A DNA stretch of 64,000 nt from Chionis minor (Eukaryota; Chordata; Aves; Charadriiformes; Chionididae), in NCBI GenBank assembly GCA_013398295.1, contig VZSF01005560.1:62001-126000 (forward strand), given 5' to 3'. Positions within the stretch are counted from its first letter, which is position 1, and each line of letters starts with the position of its first letter. Under the pieces are notes generated by a model that saw nothing but the letters and a program-made list of their open reading frames with translations, did no database searches and had not been told where the DNA came from. A program made the position numbers and the translations under genes. This document shows, piece after piece, positions 26,561-38,600 of the stretch.

Positions 26561-27041
26561 TATCTTCCACCATTCAAGCGAGAAAAAAAAAATGATGAAT
26601 AGTAATTATAATAAAACTTGAACAACTGGTAATGCTGGGGAGGAAAATTAAGTAGCTCTAGTAGCAATTTAAAGGACAGCAGCTCAGCAAAGGTTGAAAG
26701 GGAATTAAAAGCAGCAGGTTCTACCTACTGCTCAGTTTTAAAGATTTATGTGGTACTTGCCGCTGAGATTTGTGGGTTTAAAGACTAAATGCTGGAAGAA
26801 AAATGCTTGTCAAGTTGACTGAAGGTAATATTTCACACCTTTCAAATTAAAGACATGTCCAGTGCTAAACCCCTCATCCATGAGTGGCTGACAGTGCTGA
26901 GGAAGTTATTCCTTTTCCAGAAACGAGCCAGGGATTTTGTCAGAGACTTTTGTGTGCTACATGTTTCAGATGGACACTACAATGAAATACATGAATTAGC
27001 TTTGATCTACTTGGTTCATGGAAGGTTGTTGCATCCTCTTT

Positions 27042-27302
27042 AAGTGACAAAGGGCAATGGGCAGAAACTGAAACACAGGAAGTTTCATCTAAACATCAAG
27101 GAACACTTTTTAACTGTGAGGGTGACTGAGCACTGGCACAGGTTGCCCAGAGAGGTTGTGGAGTCTTCATCCTTGGAAATATTCAAAAGCTGCCTGGACA
27201 TGGTCCTGGGCAACCTGCTCTAAGTGACCCTGCTTGAACAGGGTACTGGACCAGAGGTCCAGAGGTCCCTTCCAACTTCAACTGTTAAGTGATTCTGTGA
27301 TC
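27042..27302 (+). mobile_element. CR1 LINE, 3' end (older copy)
   Basis: This sense-strand CR1 starts near GTGACAAAGGGCAATGGGC, equivalent to the DRTRGNG codons. It continues through TTTTTAACTGTGAGGGTGACTG, GTTGCCCAGAGAGGTTGTGG and a CATCCTTGGAAATATTCAAA block into the 3' UTR. It ends in degraded tail units (GTGATTCTGTGATCT). A short internal duplication of CCAGAGGT occurs near 27250. The reading frame is broken and no product is expected. Confidence 0.93.
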
Positions 27303-30300
27303 TTTGGTGCATGAAAGTCATTGCTTTCCCCATATTTATTTTCTCATAAATTATTTCAGTTTGGTGGATGTTGAAGTAAAAATGGAAGCAAGGAAAACTG
27401 ATTATGTACAGAAGAGATGTGACCTTTAAATAATCAAGTACAACTACAAATGGTAATAAACTTCTTCCAGGGAATTATTGGAGATCCTTAAAATGCTTCA
27501 ACTGCTGTGTGAGACAACTTTACCTACTGTTGACATTCAGAGACAGGCAAGCAGGGAAGTGGTTGAAAATTACAGGATGCTGTTGGTTAGAGATAGGGTA
27601 GAGGAGTGTTTAAAACATGCCCTTGGACTCCCCCCAAGACGCAGTATCCATCTCACTCAGCTGGCATGCAGAACATTGCTAGTTGGACTTTGTTCCCTTC
27701 ACTGCTGTGTTTAACATTGACCTGAGAGGAGACACTGGGTGGCAAGGTCATCCCAGCTTCCCTCTTCATCATTCTTTTGCTTCCTTTGCTTCAAGAATGC
27801 CTTGTCTAATGGTGTCCAAACACTTGCTGCATTTCAAGAAGCTCCAGGTGTTTTGCCTGCTATCAACTGCACTGTAGTTTGTACACACTACACTAGACAA
27901 GGCAAAAATGCATTAAGAAAATCACTTATTGCTGTTCTTCGCCATGTAATGGCTTCACAGTAGATCAGAGGGCTCATGTGATCAGATGATGAAGGGTGGT
28001 GCTTCACTTCCAATAGCTGTGACGATCTTGTGATGATCACTGTCTCCTCAGCCTATTGTCAGAGGCAGCATATAATAATCAGGTGTTTTATCTCCCAGCA
28101 AGTATCACACACTTTTGTTTTCTGGTTTAGTATTTTGAGGTTTTTTGTCAGGATGGGATAGGTAAACTTTTAAAAAAGCAAGCAAAAACAGAAATGAGAG
28201 AGCAAGCAGCATCCAGTACATTACCCCCATTCCTTAGCTGCCTCAGTTGTTTAATGTGTTGACTTTATCTGCTGCTGGCATATGAAAACAGTCTCTGGAA
28301 ATGTGGTTGCTATTCAGGAAGCAAGGGCTGTGTAAAAATAGTCAGTGTAGTAATAAAGTATGGCAGATGTCTTCCAGGAAGGAGAAAAATATGTATCTGC
28401 TACCCAGAGAAACCTATAGTCCTACACAGTTGACTGCTGCAGAGTTGTATTGATCTGAGAGAATTTTAAAACTTGCTTATCAGTGTACAAAAAAGAGAGA
28501 GAAATAATGATGTTTCCAGAAGGGCAAGGGTGGGACAGGATATAAGCAAGAACAAAATAAAACAGAAACCACACAAACCTATTGAACAAGCTATTGGTCT
28601 GTTTTGTTGCTTTTGGCTTTAATCACGTTCTCTTTTTCCTCTCCATTTATGGACGTTTTGGCTCTTGGGGCAGTTTGAGAGGACTGGCATGGTGATGTCA
28701 CCAAAGGCTGTGACCTACTTCAATCCTCCCTCCTTTCTCTGTTTTCAGAAACTGGTATTCTTTCAAAAGGAAACAGGAGAGAAATGGGGCTGTCAAGTTT
28801 TAATGATGCAGAAAACAACAAGGAAAGCATGTTTTAATGTGATAGTCTTTGTATTTTACACAGGAAATACAAAAAGGCAAAAGGGGATTTAAAAGATCAC
28901 CTTTAAGGCATCCAATTCTAAGGTTTCAATAAACAAGTACATTGCTCACTGAAAAACAAGCTCTTTGATTATTTTTCTAGCCCCCAGAGAAGCAGCAGTA
29001 AAATCATGAAGACCATTATAAGATGTGAGTAAGAAGCAGCACCCAAGGAAATGAAAAAAATATTAGAATTGTTATTATCTATGCTTACAATAGAAGTATT
29101 GCATAGTAGATAAGAACACTGGAAGGATGCTTTTTTTTCCTATCTTGCATTATATCTTTCTGAACAAAACCCCTGTGTAGACAACAGAAGCTTGTTCTAA
29201 TAACAAAAATGTTGCCTGAAATGAAATTCTTGACATACCAATCATTCTCAGTAGCAAAGCCATTTTTCATATAAAACGTGTTTTGGAGTAGGCTTTAATG
29301 AATGTCTCAAGCCAACTCATCTAGCTTATTTTCTCAAGAATGGGAGTATTTAAATAAATTTAATAGAAAATCTACCACAGAGACATCACAAATGTGCCCT
29401 GTCAAATCAGATTATGTATTTTTAAAGGACAAAAGGATGCATGCTTTCTTCAAACCTACTTGAACATACGTATTTCTTAGCTAAAATGGATGATGGCTTT
29501 GATTAAAATTAATTGCCCACTGTGAAAACTCCTCCCATTGCACCACAACCAAGGAGAGAGTTTCCAAAGTAAATATGCTTCAGACTAAATGCTGTGAAAG
29601 GAGAAACTTTTTTCAGCTTAGCTACAGCTTCTCTCTTACTCTGCAGGAACCCTTATAGACTAATATAGCATAGTTGAATAACTCCTTATATAATCTGTTA
29701 TCTCAGTCTGTGAATTCATTTATTATTATAACTTAACCAAGAAATTAAAATGGTATCTTAGGAGTGAATTTACTAGCACCTGCAGTGGTCTTCATTTTAG
29801 CATTGCTAGAAGTGAGTTTGGTGCATGTCCTGTGATGCATCCCCAGGGTATTGCTCTTCAAGTACATAGTTTGCTTATCTGTGTTGTAGTCAAATCAAAA
29901 CTTGTAAACCAGCAGTGGATAAAAGATCATGTGGCTCTTGTCTTAGGTTAAAAAATCACCAGTAGACAGCAATGACTGAGTTTCCACTTCTGTAAGTGCT
30001 ATTTTAGATGCTCACATACATGTATTTATTTGTTGGTCAACAGCGCTGTTATGGTCCATTCTGTGTCACCAGAATTGTATGTAACTGCTTTTTCCATAAT
30101 TTTTTCTGAAAGAAAGAAAAAAACCCAAACACATAAAAACCTAGTTTGATTTTTACATAGATAAACAGAATGCCAGATTATACCTCAGCTAGCTCCTAAA
30201 AATTCACAAGAAAAATATAAGGGTGCTTCACCTCACCAGAAAAGTTAACGTCTATGTGCCAACCAGCTCACAACAAACAAGCGGTAAGGGGCAATCTTTA

Positions 30301-33300
30301 GGTTCAGCTTCATTTTCTGTCAGTGGGTGCTTCATGAAACATTCAAAAACAAGAAAAGGAAAACAGAAAATAGAAGTTACTTTTCAGCTAGCTCAGTGGT
30401 TTTCAGAAAGAAAGAAGCGAATTCCATTCATCTCATATTAAAAAGGAAATCGTATTTTCTATATTCCTTTAAAAAGAAAGAAGCATTTTAGCTTGTGAGC
30501 TATAGCTTGCTTGTACTGTGTGTCTCTCAGACAAAGCCTCCACACTGCTTTTCTCAACACTTCAGCATTCCTCAGGAGGTTGAGAAATCAGCAAAGATAT
30601 AAAGAAAATTGCCCTATGACTTGAGGCTAGGAGAGGGCACCAGGAGACGGCACTGACAGGCAGTGCGATACACCTGGGGGTAGCTACAGCCTCTTGACTC
30701 CACAGCATTCAGATGGCTGTATTTGGCTCATAAAGCAACATTTAACCGGGTCTTTCCCTGGCCTGCGTTAAATTATGAAAGCACCATTAAGACAAAGTAG
30801 TGGACCTTTTAAAAGCAGGAATCTATGCCAAATATAATGATCAAACCAGCCTGACTTGTAGATCAGGGACAAATAGGAAGGGCAGCAGCAAAGGGTGGCA
30901 GAAGAAGCAGAGGTTTCTGCAATAGAGATCCAAAAAAACCACAAACCTAAAAATTCTAAGCAATTTAAAAGGAGAAATTGCTTTGTGTCACGTTGCACTT
31001 ACATTTTATGCTGGAAAATAAAACAGGTCTCTGAAACACAACAGTTGGCTGCAGCAGCAAGTTCTTCCTGAGCTGAGGAAAAAAGCCAGATGTCTTATAG
31101 ACAGGCAAGCAGCTGCTTTCCAGCCATTTAATTGTTATTTTATATCCAGTATCTAGCTCAAATGTGCCACAGAGCTATGATTTATTTATATCACGTGGCT
31201 CTTACAGGCTGGAAACTGACTTTTAAGTTATTGTTACAAATTTGTGTTCAAGCCTCCTTCACCTGCCCTGCTTTACACTCCATCTGTCCTCCTAAACTAG
31301 AGAACAAAACAATTACGTTTCTCTATTTAATAAAATGTATAACTCAAGTTCTTATTTATCTTTATCTAAAGGACAAAAAAAGTCAGACCTCCCTTGACAA
31401 ATGAAATTGTTATGATAACTTTCATCGTCACTGGATTAACAGCATATTACTTTTTACTGGTTTTGGCTATTGGCAGCCTGTCTCAAAAATGTAAAAATAT
31501 CTCAGTGTAGTTTCTTTAAGCAGGTCATTTCAGTCCCATACGCTATATCCAATTATTAATTGTCCTTCTAGTTGGAGATATGCACAGAAACACACTGAGA
31601 AAACAGAGGAAGGAAGATTCAAGCCTGTTGCACACATCTTTATTTTGGCCCTGGGTGGCAGGTTCGTTACAAGGACTCCAGCTCAGAGTGGCCAGCCTGA
31701 CAGGCTGCAGATTCTTGGAGGTCAGGAAAGTTTTAATGGGTGTGCTGCATCCAAGCACCTGCTGAAACAATTTGTACATTTTCAGAGTCGTGACAAATTT
31801 ATAGAGTTCTTTAAAGACTTTCATACAGTTCCTGGATGGCTTTTATTCCCCTTCTACAAACAGAATATCAAAACCAAGAAGAAAATGGTATCACATCGTC
31901 TGTTTCCTTTAAAAATACTGGTTTATATATGTCTTTTAGATATACTGACTACACAATTTGACATTACCTTAAATTTCAGAGTCACATGACAACAATTCAT
32001 GATAGCACTTGGTCTCATCTGCCCACTACTCTGCCACCTTTGATTAATTTATCATCCCAACCTCTTGAGCTGCTTCCAAATACTTCCAGATTTAAAATGA
32101 CAATAAGAAGACAAATGTAGAAGAGTAGTTTGCCAGAAAATGTATTTCTCATTTTCTTATCAAATATACATTTTTTTTCCCTAAGACATGACATCAGCTT
32201 GAGGGCTTGAAATGAAGGATTTATTGTGATTTATTCATGCAAAATCCATTTGTAAGGCCCTAGTTCCTCAGTATTAGAAGCCAGATCCATTTGTGTAGTA
32301 GGCCTTAGCACTGACTTTTAAGGTCGGGGATGGATAGGGTAATACATTATACAGTGACTTGGTCACATATCAGAAGTGCTCTCTATCATTTCAACGCTTT
32401 CATATTTCCCCTTCAGAGTGTGACTTGTTTAGCTGTGCTGCAACTAAACCATCTTTTTCAGAGAAGGAAAGGAAATCCAAAATAATTCCCATGTAATTCA
32501 TAAATACCTTTAAAATTTTCCTGGCAATATTTGATGCACATTGTATTTCACAAACAGAACATGTGCCAGTCCTGTGTGGTACAGTAACCCCCTAGCTATC
32601 AGCAATTCTGTGAAAGCTTATCTCACTTATGTTCCTATGGTATAGATGGCAAATGACAGTAGCAGAATCCTTCAAAATCTCTCTTATTTTTAAAGTGTAT
32701 CTACCTGGTGAAAGGCTTTGCTGGAGTTTGGAGCAGTCTGTCCCAGTGACAGCTTGGCTATCTGTTCTTGAATTGCTCTATAACACTTTCCATTATCAGT
32801 CCTTCCACCCTCTCCCTGAATATAACATTCAGCCACAGTGGTGTTTTGGGGACTGAAATACCTGGGAATAGTCTTCAAGCCAGGAACTGGTTCCAGACAC
32901 TATGTAATGGACAGTTCTGGCTAATGCATATAGCTGGAGCGGAGGTGGTGTGTGAGGGTAATCAACTACTCAAGGACAGGTCTTAAACAGAAAAAAGTAA
33001 ACTCCCTATGAAATGTTTTAGGTAGCTCTGAAAGTGAAATTTTTTACAAAGTTTTTACAAAATTCTGTGTGCTTGTCAGCAAATCTGAATCCAGTTCTAA
33101 AGCCCTCTTTGTCACACAGATGTTTTGTCACGCATGCTAGTGGTGTTGGTACTCAGTAGGACAGATACAGGACGCTACCACTCATAGGCAGGAATAAACT
33201 ACTGCATAAACATAGGATGGCATATTTTCCACAGAGTTAACAGTTTTAAAGTAAAAAAAATCAGGACTTTAGTAGATCAGAAGCAAAAGGAGCTAAATGT

Positions 33301-33552
33301 ACGAGCTGCTCATGAGGATACCTGCAGTGTGGGCTGTCACAGGAGCTCACCAATGCCCGATACCAAACTGCAAGTGGCAGCGGGAGGTTGGGTCATACCA
33401 GGGCAAGCAGGGAGCCCAGGCAGCTGGAAAATCACTTCTTTTATTCCAGGATTATCAACACAATGTAAGATGGCAAGAGCTTTTTCACAGCTGCAAGGCT
33501 TTACCAACTCCCATTCATCTCATGATCTTCTATAAGCTCCTGACTCCTTTTC
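27303..33552. other. Unique AT-rich sequence, no gene recognised
   Basis: No supported gene. The frames at 27478-27714 and 31543-31989 are open for 78-114 codons but have no recognisable domain. On the minus strand at about 31561-31780 a poly-A-signal-like AATAAA (complement at 31639-31644) is followed by GT-rich sequence. That could be a decayed LTR or transcript end, but neither is demonstrated. Confidence 0.5.
31561..31780 (-). other. Possible transcript 3' end or LTR remnant (unproven)
   Basis: On the minus strand a moderately GC-rich stretch (about 31650-31735) leads into AAAATAAAGATGTGTG. A pyrimidine and GTGTG-rich stretch follows within about 50 bases, which is the usual order of a polyadenylation signal and its downstream element. 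I found no LTR ends or target duplication, no poly-A tail and no recognisable coding body. Chance occurrence is quite possible. Confidence 0.25.
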
Positions 33553-33626
33553 TGGAAAAAAAAACCCCAAACAAACAACCCAAAAGATCACCACCACCAC
33601 CACCAACAAAACCCCCCAAAAAAACA
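33553..33626. repeat. A/C-rich low-complexity tract with (CAC)n
   Basis: Runs of A and C (AAAAAAAACCCC, AAACAAACAACCC) flank about six tandem CAC units at 33588-33606, followed by AACCCCCCAAAAAAAC. The proline- and lysine-rich frame that crosses it is a by-product of this composition. Confidence 0.88.
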
Positions 33627-33795
33627 GCTACATGGGCGCTCTGGTGCCTGTGCTTAGGTAGATTGTTGTTGTCTAAGTACAGAGCACGCACTTTTTTCTT
33701 GTTGAATTACATCCTGGATTGTCTCAGATATTTTCTCTAAATTATCATGAGTATTTTGAGTTTTAATCATCTATCTGAATTTCCTTCTAGCCAGG

Positions 33796-34290
33796 TATCA
33801 TTTGAAAACATAATAAGCACCATCACTTTTCCATCAGCTAAGCCTATTTGAAGAAAATATCAACTAATTCTGGAACAAGGTCAAATTCCTGAAAAAAACC
33901 CCCCACTCAATGTATTGCCGTAGATTGATTTCTTTTCCTTGCAGCATTTTCATCTAAACCACATGTTCCTAGCTTACTTAGGAGAGTGTTCTAGGAGACC
34001 ATGTCCAGTGACTCACTGAAATCAAGATGTGACATGAACTGTTTTTCTGTAGCCACATGAAGTGTTACTCCATGACAGAATGGAATTATTTTGGCATGGT
34101 TTTTATTGACCACTCCTTTCTCTTTATGTACTGTTTTCTAAATGTTTACAACCAGTGTGTTAATTATTTTTTCCACTATTTCTACAGAAATTGAAATTAA
34201 CTCTCTGGCTTATAATTTCAAACTCTCTTCTATTTCTTTTTAAAGACAGGCACCCTTTCTACCCTTTTCTAGACTTTTGACGTCATTTTG
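33796..34290 (-). mobile_element. Ancient CR1/L3-like LINE, reverse-transcriptase region
   Basis: Read on + this stretch follows, in order, the complement of a CR1-type reverse transcriptase. It has a CATTTGAAAACATAATAAGC block, GAAAATATCAACTAATTCTGG, CCTAGCTTACTTAGGAGAG, then ACTCACTGAAATCAAGATGTG, ATTATTTTTTCCACTATTTC and CTACCCTTTTCTAGAC. The same order of blocks appears in the younger CR1 at 62.64-63.07 kb (for example CCTAAGCTTACCTATGAGGA and AAGCCCTGCTTAAGTCAAGG), but with many substitutions and indels. It resembles the old amniote CR1/L3 group. It may continue, more decayed, towards 35.2 kb, which I cannot support. Confidence 0.6.
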
Positions 34291-35308
34291 GACTATTTGG
34301 TCAGGGAATATCTCATTTACTTGCATAACTTTGAATGTCTTCTTTCCCCTTTCAAGTTCTTGCCCTTTTTGTCATGGTGCCAGTTTCATGATGCCATCTG
34401 CTTACAACTGACCTTTTGAGTGAAACAAAGAAGGAATTAAACCTACCATATTTCTAGACATTGTTTGCCAATGACCTTTATTCTGCAGTGAAGTGGACCA
34501 AGTTTTTCCTTAGCTTCCTCTACTTGATAGCGCACTTACATGCTGAGAAGGAAATGTCACCCATGCAACACATGGTTTCACTCTTGGCCTTTGACTTTCT
34601 CTCTTTGGCCTGAAATGTTCATCCATTCATACATCTTAAGAGTCTTTTCCTCAGTGAGTGATCTATAGTGCCTAACCTTCCTCCGCACTGTCAAACTTGC
34701 AATTTTGCCTAGTTTCTCTTGCATAGTTTTGCATAGACTTGCATTTAACACAGTTCCTTTAAAGAACTGCCTACTGTGCTTAACTCTCTCTCAGAATTGT
34801 CTCCCACAGGATCTCACTTACTAGTTCTCTGAATTTCTATAATCTGCTCTGCTGAAGCACATTGCGGATCTTCCTGTTTGTCATGAATTCTGCTGCTTCA
34901 TGATGGCTCATGAAATGCCCGAGTTGTTTTTAACTGCTACTTCTTCCTTTAGGCTCTACCAAATTATGAGGATCAACTCTTGAAAATATCATCTGTCTTC
35001 GTTTTCTCCAACTTCTATAACAAAAAATTTCCACTCAAACTTTTCAAAAATTAGGCAGACTACCTCAGTGCGGATGGATTCCTTCCCAGATGTGGAAATT
35101 TTTGTAATCAAAGTATGCTGGTGGCCTGGGGTTTGGATAATTCTAACAAAAGACTGATCATGTGATTTCCTTGACCCACTATTGACTCCCATCAGAATGT
35201 CAGCACTTTTTCTCCTTTAATTGTTACTTAGGAACTATGAGGCAGCCTATGTCCCTTTTTATTCTTAACCTCAGAGCGACGCCTGCATGTAAGGTAAAAC
35301 ATAAGGTA
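34291..35308. other. Unassigned sequence between two minus-strand LINE pieces
   Basis: No gene is recognised. The T-rich, CTTCC-rich composition on the + strand resembles that of the ancient LINE fragment to its left and may be its far-decayed 5' continuation, but no block is clear enough to assign. The right boundary is the sharply recognisable CR1 at 35309. Confidence 0.4.
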
Positions 35309-35698
35309 ACATAGAATCATAGGCAGGGACACCTCTCACTAGAGCAGGTTGCTCAAAGCCCCATCCAGCCTGGCCTTAAACACTTCCAGGGATGGGGCCT
35401 CCACAACTTCCCTGGGTAGCCTGTTCCAGTGCCTCACCACCCTCACAGTAAAGAACTTCTTCCTAATATCTCATCTAAATCTCCCCTCTTCCAATTTAAA
35501 ACCATTACCCCTTGTCCTATCACTAGACTTCCTGACAAAGAGTCCCTCTCCAGCTCTCCTGTAGGCTCCCTTCAGATACTGAAAGGCTGCTATCAGGTCT
35601 CCCCGGAGCCTTCTCTTCTCCAGGCTGAACAGCCCCAGCTCTCTCAGCCTGTCCTCATAGGAGAGGTGCTCCATCCCTCTAATCATCTTAGTGGCCCT
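35309..35698 (-). mobile_element. CR1 LINE, inverted near-twin of the 17.35 kb copy
   Basis: This minus-strand CR1 begins, read on +, with CATAGAATCAT. It jumps at once to GGCAGGGACACCTCTC, so about 60 bp of 3' UTR including the GGTTGGAAGGGACC block are deleted. It then covers the ORF2 end, with a TGA stop (complement at 35471-35473) directly after ...EEGRFR, the same position as in the 17346-17762 copy. Upstream coding reaches [20 protein letters not shown] and ends at ATCATCTTAGTGGCC. Over the roughly 210 bp compared by eye, about six substitutions separate the two copies. Confidence 0.95.
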
Positions 35699-38600
35699 AC
35701 ATCTACATTCTTTTCTGTGTCTACCTGTCTGAACAAGTTATACTGTTTATATATCATTCCTGGTAGACAAATCATCCCATCAGGTCTTTATTAAGTCTAT
35801 TAAGTCATAACTTTGAAATGTATTTGTACTGCTACTTCCTTTTGCTTGTTCCCCATGCAACTGGTGTTCAGACATCCCAGGGGCAGAAGAGAGACCAAGA
35901 CTCCTAGAGAACAGCAGACATCTGGCTCTAAGAGTCACACAGAAAAGCAAGAAGAATTCAACATATGTGGAAGAAACCACCGTACAGGCTCCTGGACAGT
36001 CTCTACCCATTCAGTCTAAGCAGAACCCAGCCTGGCTGCAGCCAATCTGCAGCACCTGAAGCAGAACCTGTTTCAGCCAGCTCCACATACAGATCCAATC
36101 CTTATGCCTAGTTTTGATGCCCGTCGTTCACGTGGTCAGCAGTGACCCAAAGCCCTGAATTAAATTCTCCTCCACCTGTGAATAATGGAAAATATCCTGG
36201 CAAGAACGATGTGAAACATCTTCTTGATAAACATTATAAAACTAGCCCCAAATTCTTTAAAGTGTTAGACCATCTGGTAACCTGAAAAGGTCTTTGGTGT
36301 TAATTTATAAAAAAAAAAATCACAGAATATCAGATAAATCTCAAATATTCAAAGAGTATTAATATTGCATGAGAAAGATTAACAAGGTCACAACAATACT
36401 TACAGTTCAGCAATCTGCAACTGGTGTAACAATAATAATAAAAAAAGAAGCAGGATTAAAAAATGGATAGAAAACCAGCTACAGTCTGTTAGATGTCTGT
36501 CATATGTACATGTATGAAAAAGACACATTAATGAGCAGAATGCTCTCTTAAATCAAAAAAGGGTTGCACTGGATCAATGAGATCACCGTGAGCAGAAGCT
36601 GACCAACCATTTGATTTCACTTACTGGCATAATCTTGTGTAATCTGGGAGTCATTCCAGTGACATCAAAAAAGTGAAGAGATTCAACAGCACAAAACCAC
36701 TCTGAGACTGAAATCAGACCTCGACTGTGCAAATCAGACTTGCAGATCAGTATCACAGTTAGAGCACTTAATGTCACATGATGATCCTTAGTGCTGATGG
36801 AAAGGGAGGTTATTGGCTTGACAAACAGCTTGTGACACAGGAGGCTGAGAAATTTCATTTCCCTTCAAGGATTTTTGGAGAGGAATCCGTCTGCAAAGCC
36901 CAGTCTCCAACAGCTGAGAAAGGAGTCACCTTCCATTCTGAATGCTGGAATATCACCAATCCACGTACGAAAAGAAATACACGTTATACCTATTTGCAAA
37001 TATTGACTTTGCTTGCATGTTTGTCAGATTTTACATACTTCCTTAGAAGTAAGGTTATTTTTAATATTGTGCATGAGAAACTGCTACTAATCATTTTCTC
37101 TGAAACATAAATTTGAGAATTCTTTTCATTCCTAAAGAAATAAAGATGTGTATACAGAAAAGCTTGCACTATGCCTTCCAGTGACAATTTTTCAAATTCT
37201 TTAGTATATGAAAGCAAATAAGTGCTCTGCATTCTTTGACAGTACTGATTTTAAAATAATACATTTTAAAAATTCTATAATTCTATAATGTGGATAATAA
37301 CTCAATTCTTATACCTGGGAAAATGTAAATATAGTCTTCTATAAACTAGTGATTTTTCATAGCTCACATTGTGGCTCACAAATCTTACTGCATCTTTCCA
37401 AACTATCTAGCAGAAACAACCCAAAACCTAGCATGCTGTATTGAATTATTTATTTTACAGAAAAATTTGAAATATAAATATTGCTAAAATAGCCTCTGAA
37501 GATTCAGTATACATTTTATTCACTAGATACTAGCAATTACATTAAGAATATAGTAAGCAGAAAGAAATCAAATGTTCTAGAAGTAAACTGTATCTTTCCA
37601 CGCTCAAGACATTTGAAGCGGGTGCCTGATTAGCTATAAAAGGTTTCCGGTGAAGCCATGTTTCAGACTGTGCTGTGGCTACTCGCTCCAATTTATAGGT
37701 TACAATGCATCACCTTCCTTGCACTATCTGACTTTGGTTGGACAACTGGTGACCAGACCAAACATACCAAACAGGCATGTGCTGCTGACATATCTCCCAG
37801 GAATTTGGCCTCAGCTTGTGGAGGTGGCATCACTCTTTGGATGCCTCTGAAGGCAATGTAGTTGGATGCTTCTGTAGCAAAGGTACCGAAAAAATGCCAG
37901 CTTCCATTTTAGGCAAAACAAAAATAGTGCTTTGTCCTATCAGACCTGGCCACAACCATTATGTTTTTGTGATTTCTGTCCATGTATATTTAGTGTATGT
38001 ATCTTAATTTAGCATAGCTTCAGTAACCTGTTTGCACACACACAATTTACAGAGGCAGAAGGATACAAATCAACATTAAAAAACATCACCCCTTCATGAA
38101 ACAACACTTGTCATATTTTTATATGCAAATAAAATCAACATTTTGCAGGCAGCTCTATAACAAAAATAGAAATATGTAAGGTTTTGCACAACCCAACAGA
38201 TGCTATGCCATTTTGAGTAGTGTTGTCCTTCTCAATAGCTGAAGCACAGCAATACAAAGAACTTTGTTCAATAAACAACTCATAACACATGCTCACGAGG
38301 AGGTGAATGTACTAGAAGATTTATTTCTGTCCATCAATCACATTTGGAATTGACGTACATAACAGAACAGGCTCTTTTTTGAAACCTAAATAAAATTCAT
38401 TGATAATCTCCATTCTTAGTAGATGCAAATTAAAGCCATGTAAGATACTCAGTGCCAGAAGATATCTGAACTTCTCTAATAAGGCAGTAATTCAATGAAA
38501 ACAATAGAAAGAGAATTTATCTCAGGGGCACTGCAAAGAAGTCTGAATGACCATCTTCCAGATATCACTTTTTTTTTGGGTAGTCAAACGTGTCAGTCTG

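Larger units (their letters stand above)
20759..27041. other. Unique AT-rich sequence, no gene recognised
   Basis: Six kilobases hold no recognised gene. A perfect inverted repeat lies at 24449-24493, a diverged two-unit duplication at 26008-26138, and a GC-richer patch at about 26180-26560. The short open frames, including the overlapping pair at 23619-23953, show no family resemblance. Confidence 0.55.

Noticed and set aside
27478..27714. 78-codon frame with a protein-like look (ETTLPTVDIQRQAS...)
   Set aside because: I could not name a family, the start is not in a convincing context, and no flanking splice sites pair well with the frame.
33297..33740. 147-codon plus-strand open frame with a proline and lysine run
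   Set aside because: The run is the translation of the A/C-rich and CAC tract, and the rest has no family resemblance.
37271..37289. ATTCTATAATTCTATAATG, similar to CR1 tail units
   Set aside because: No CR1 3' UTR block (GGTTGGAAGGGACC or its complement) adjoins it, and the region is simply AT-rich.
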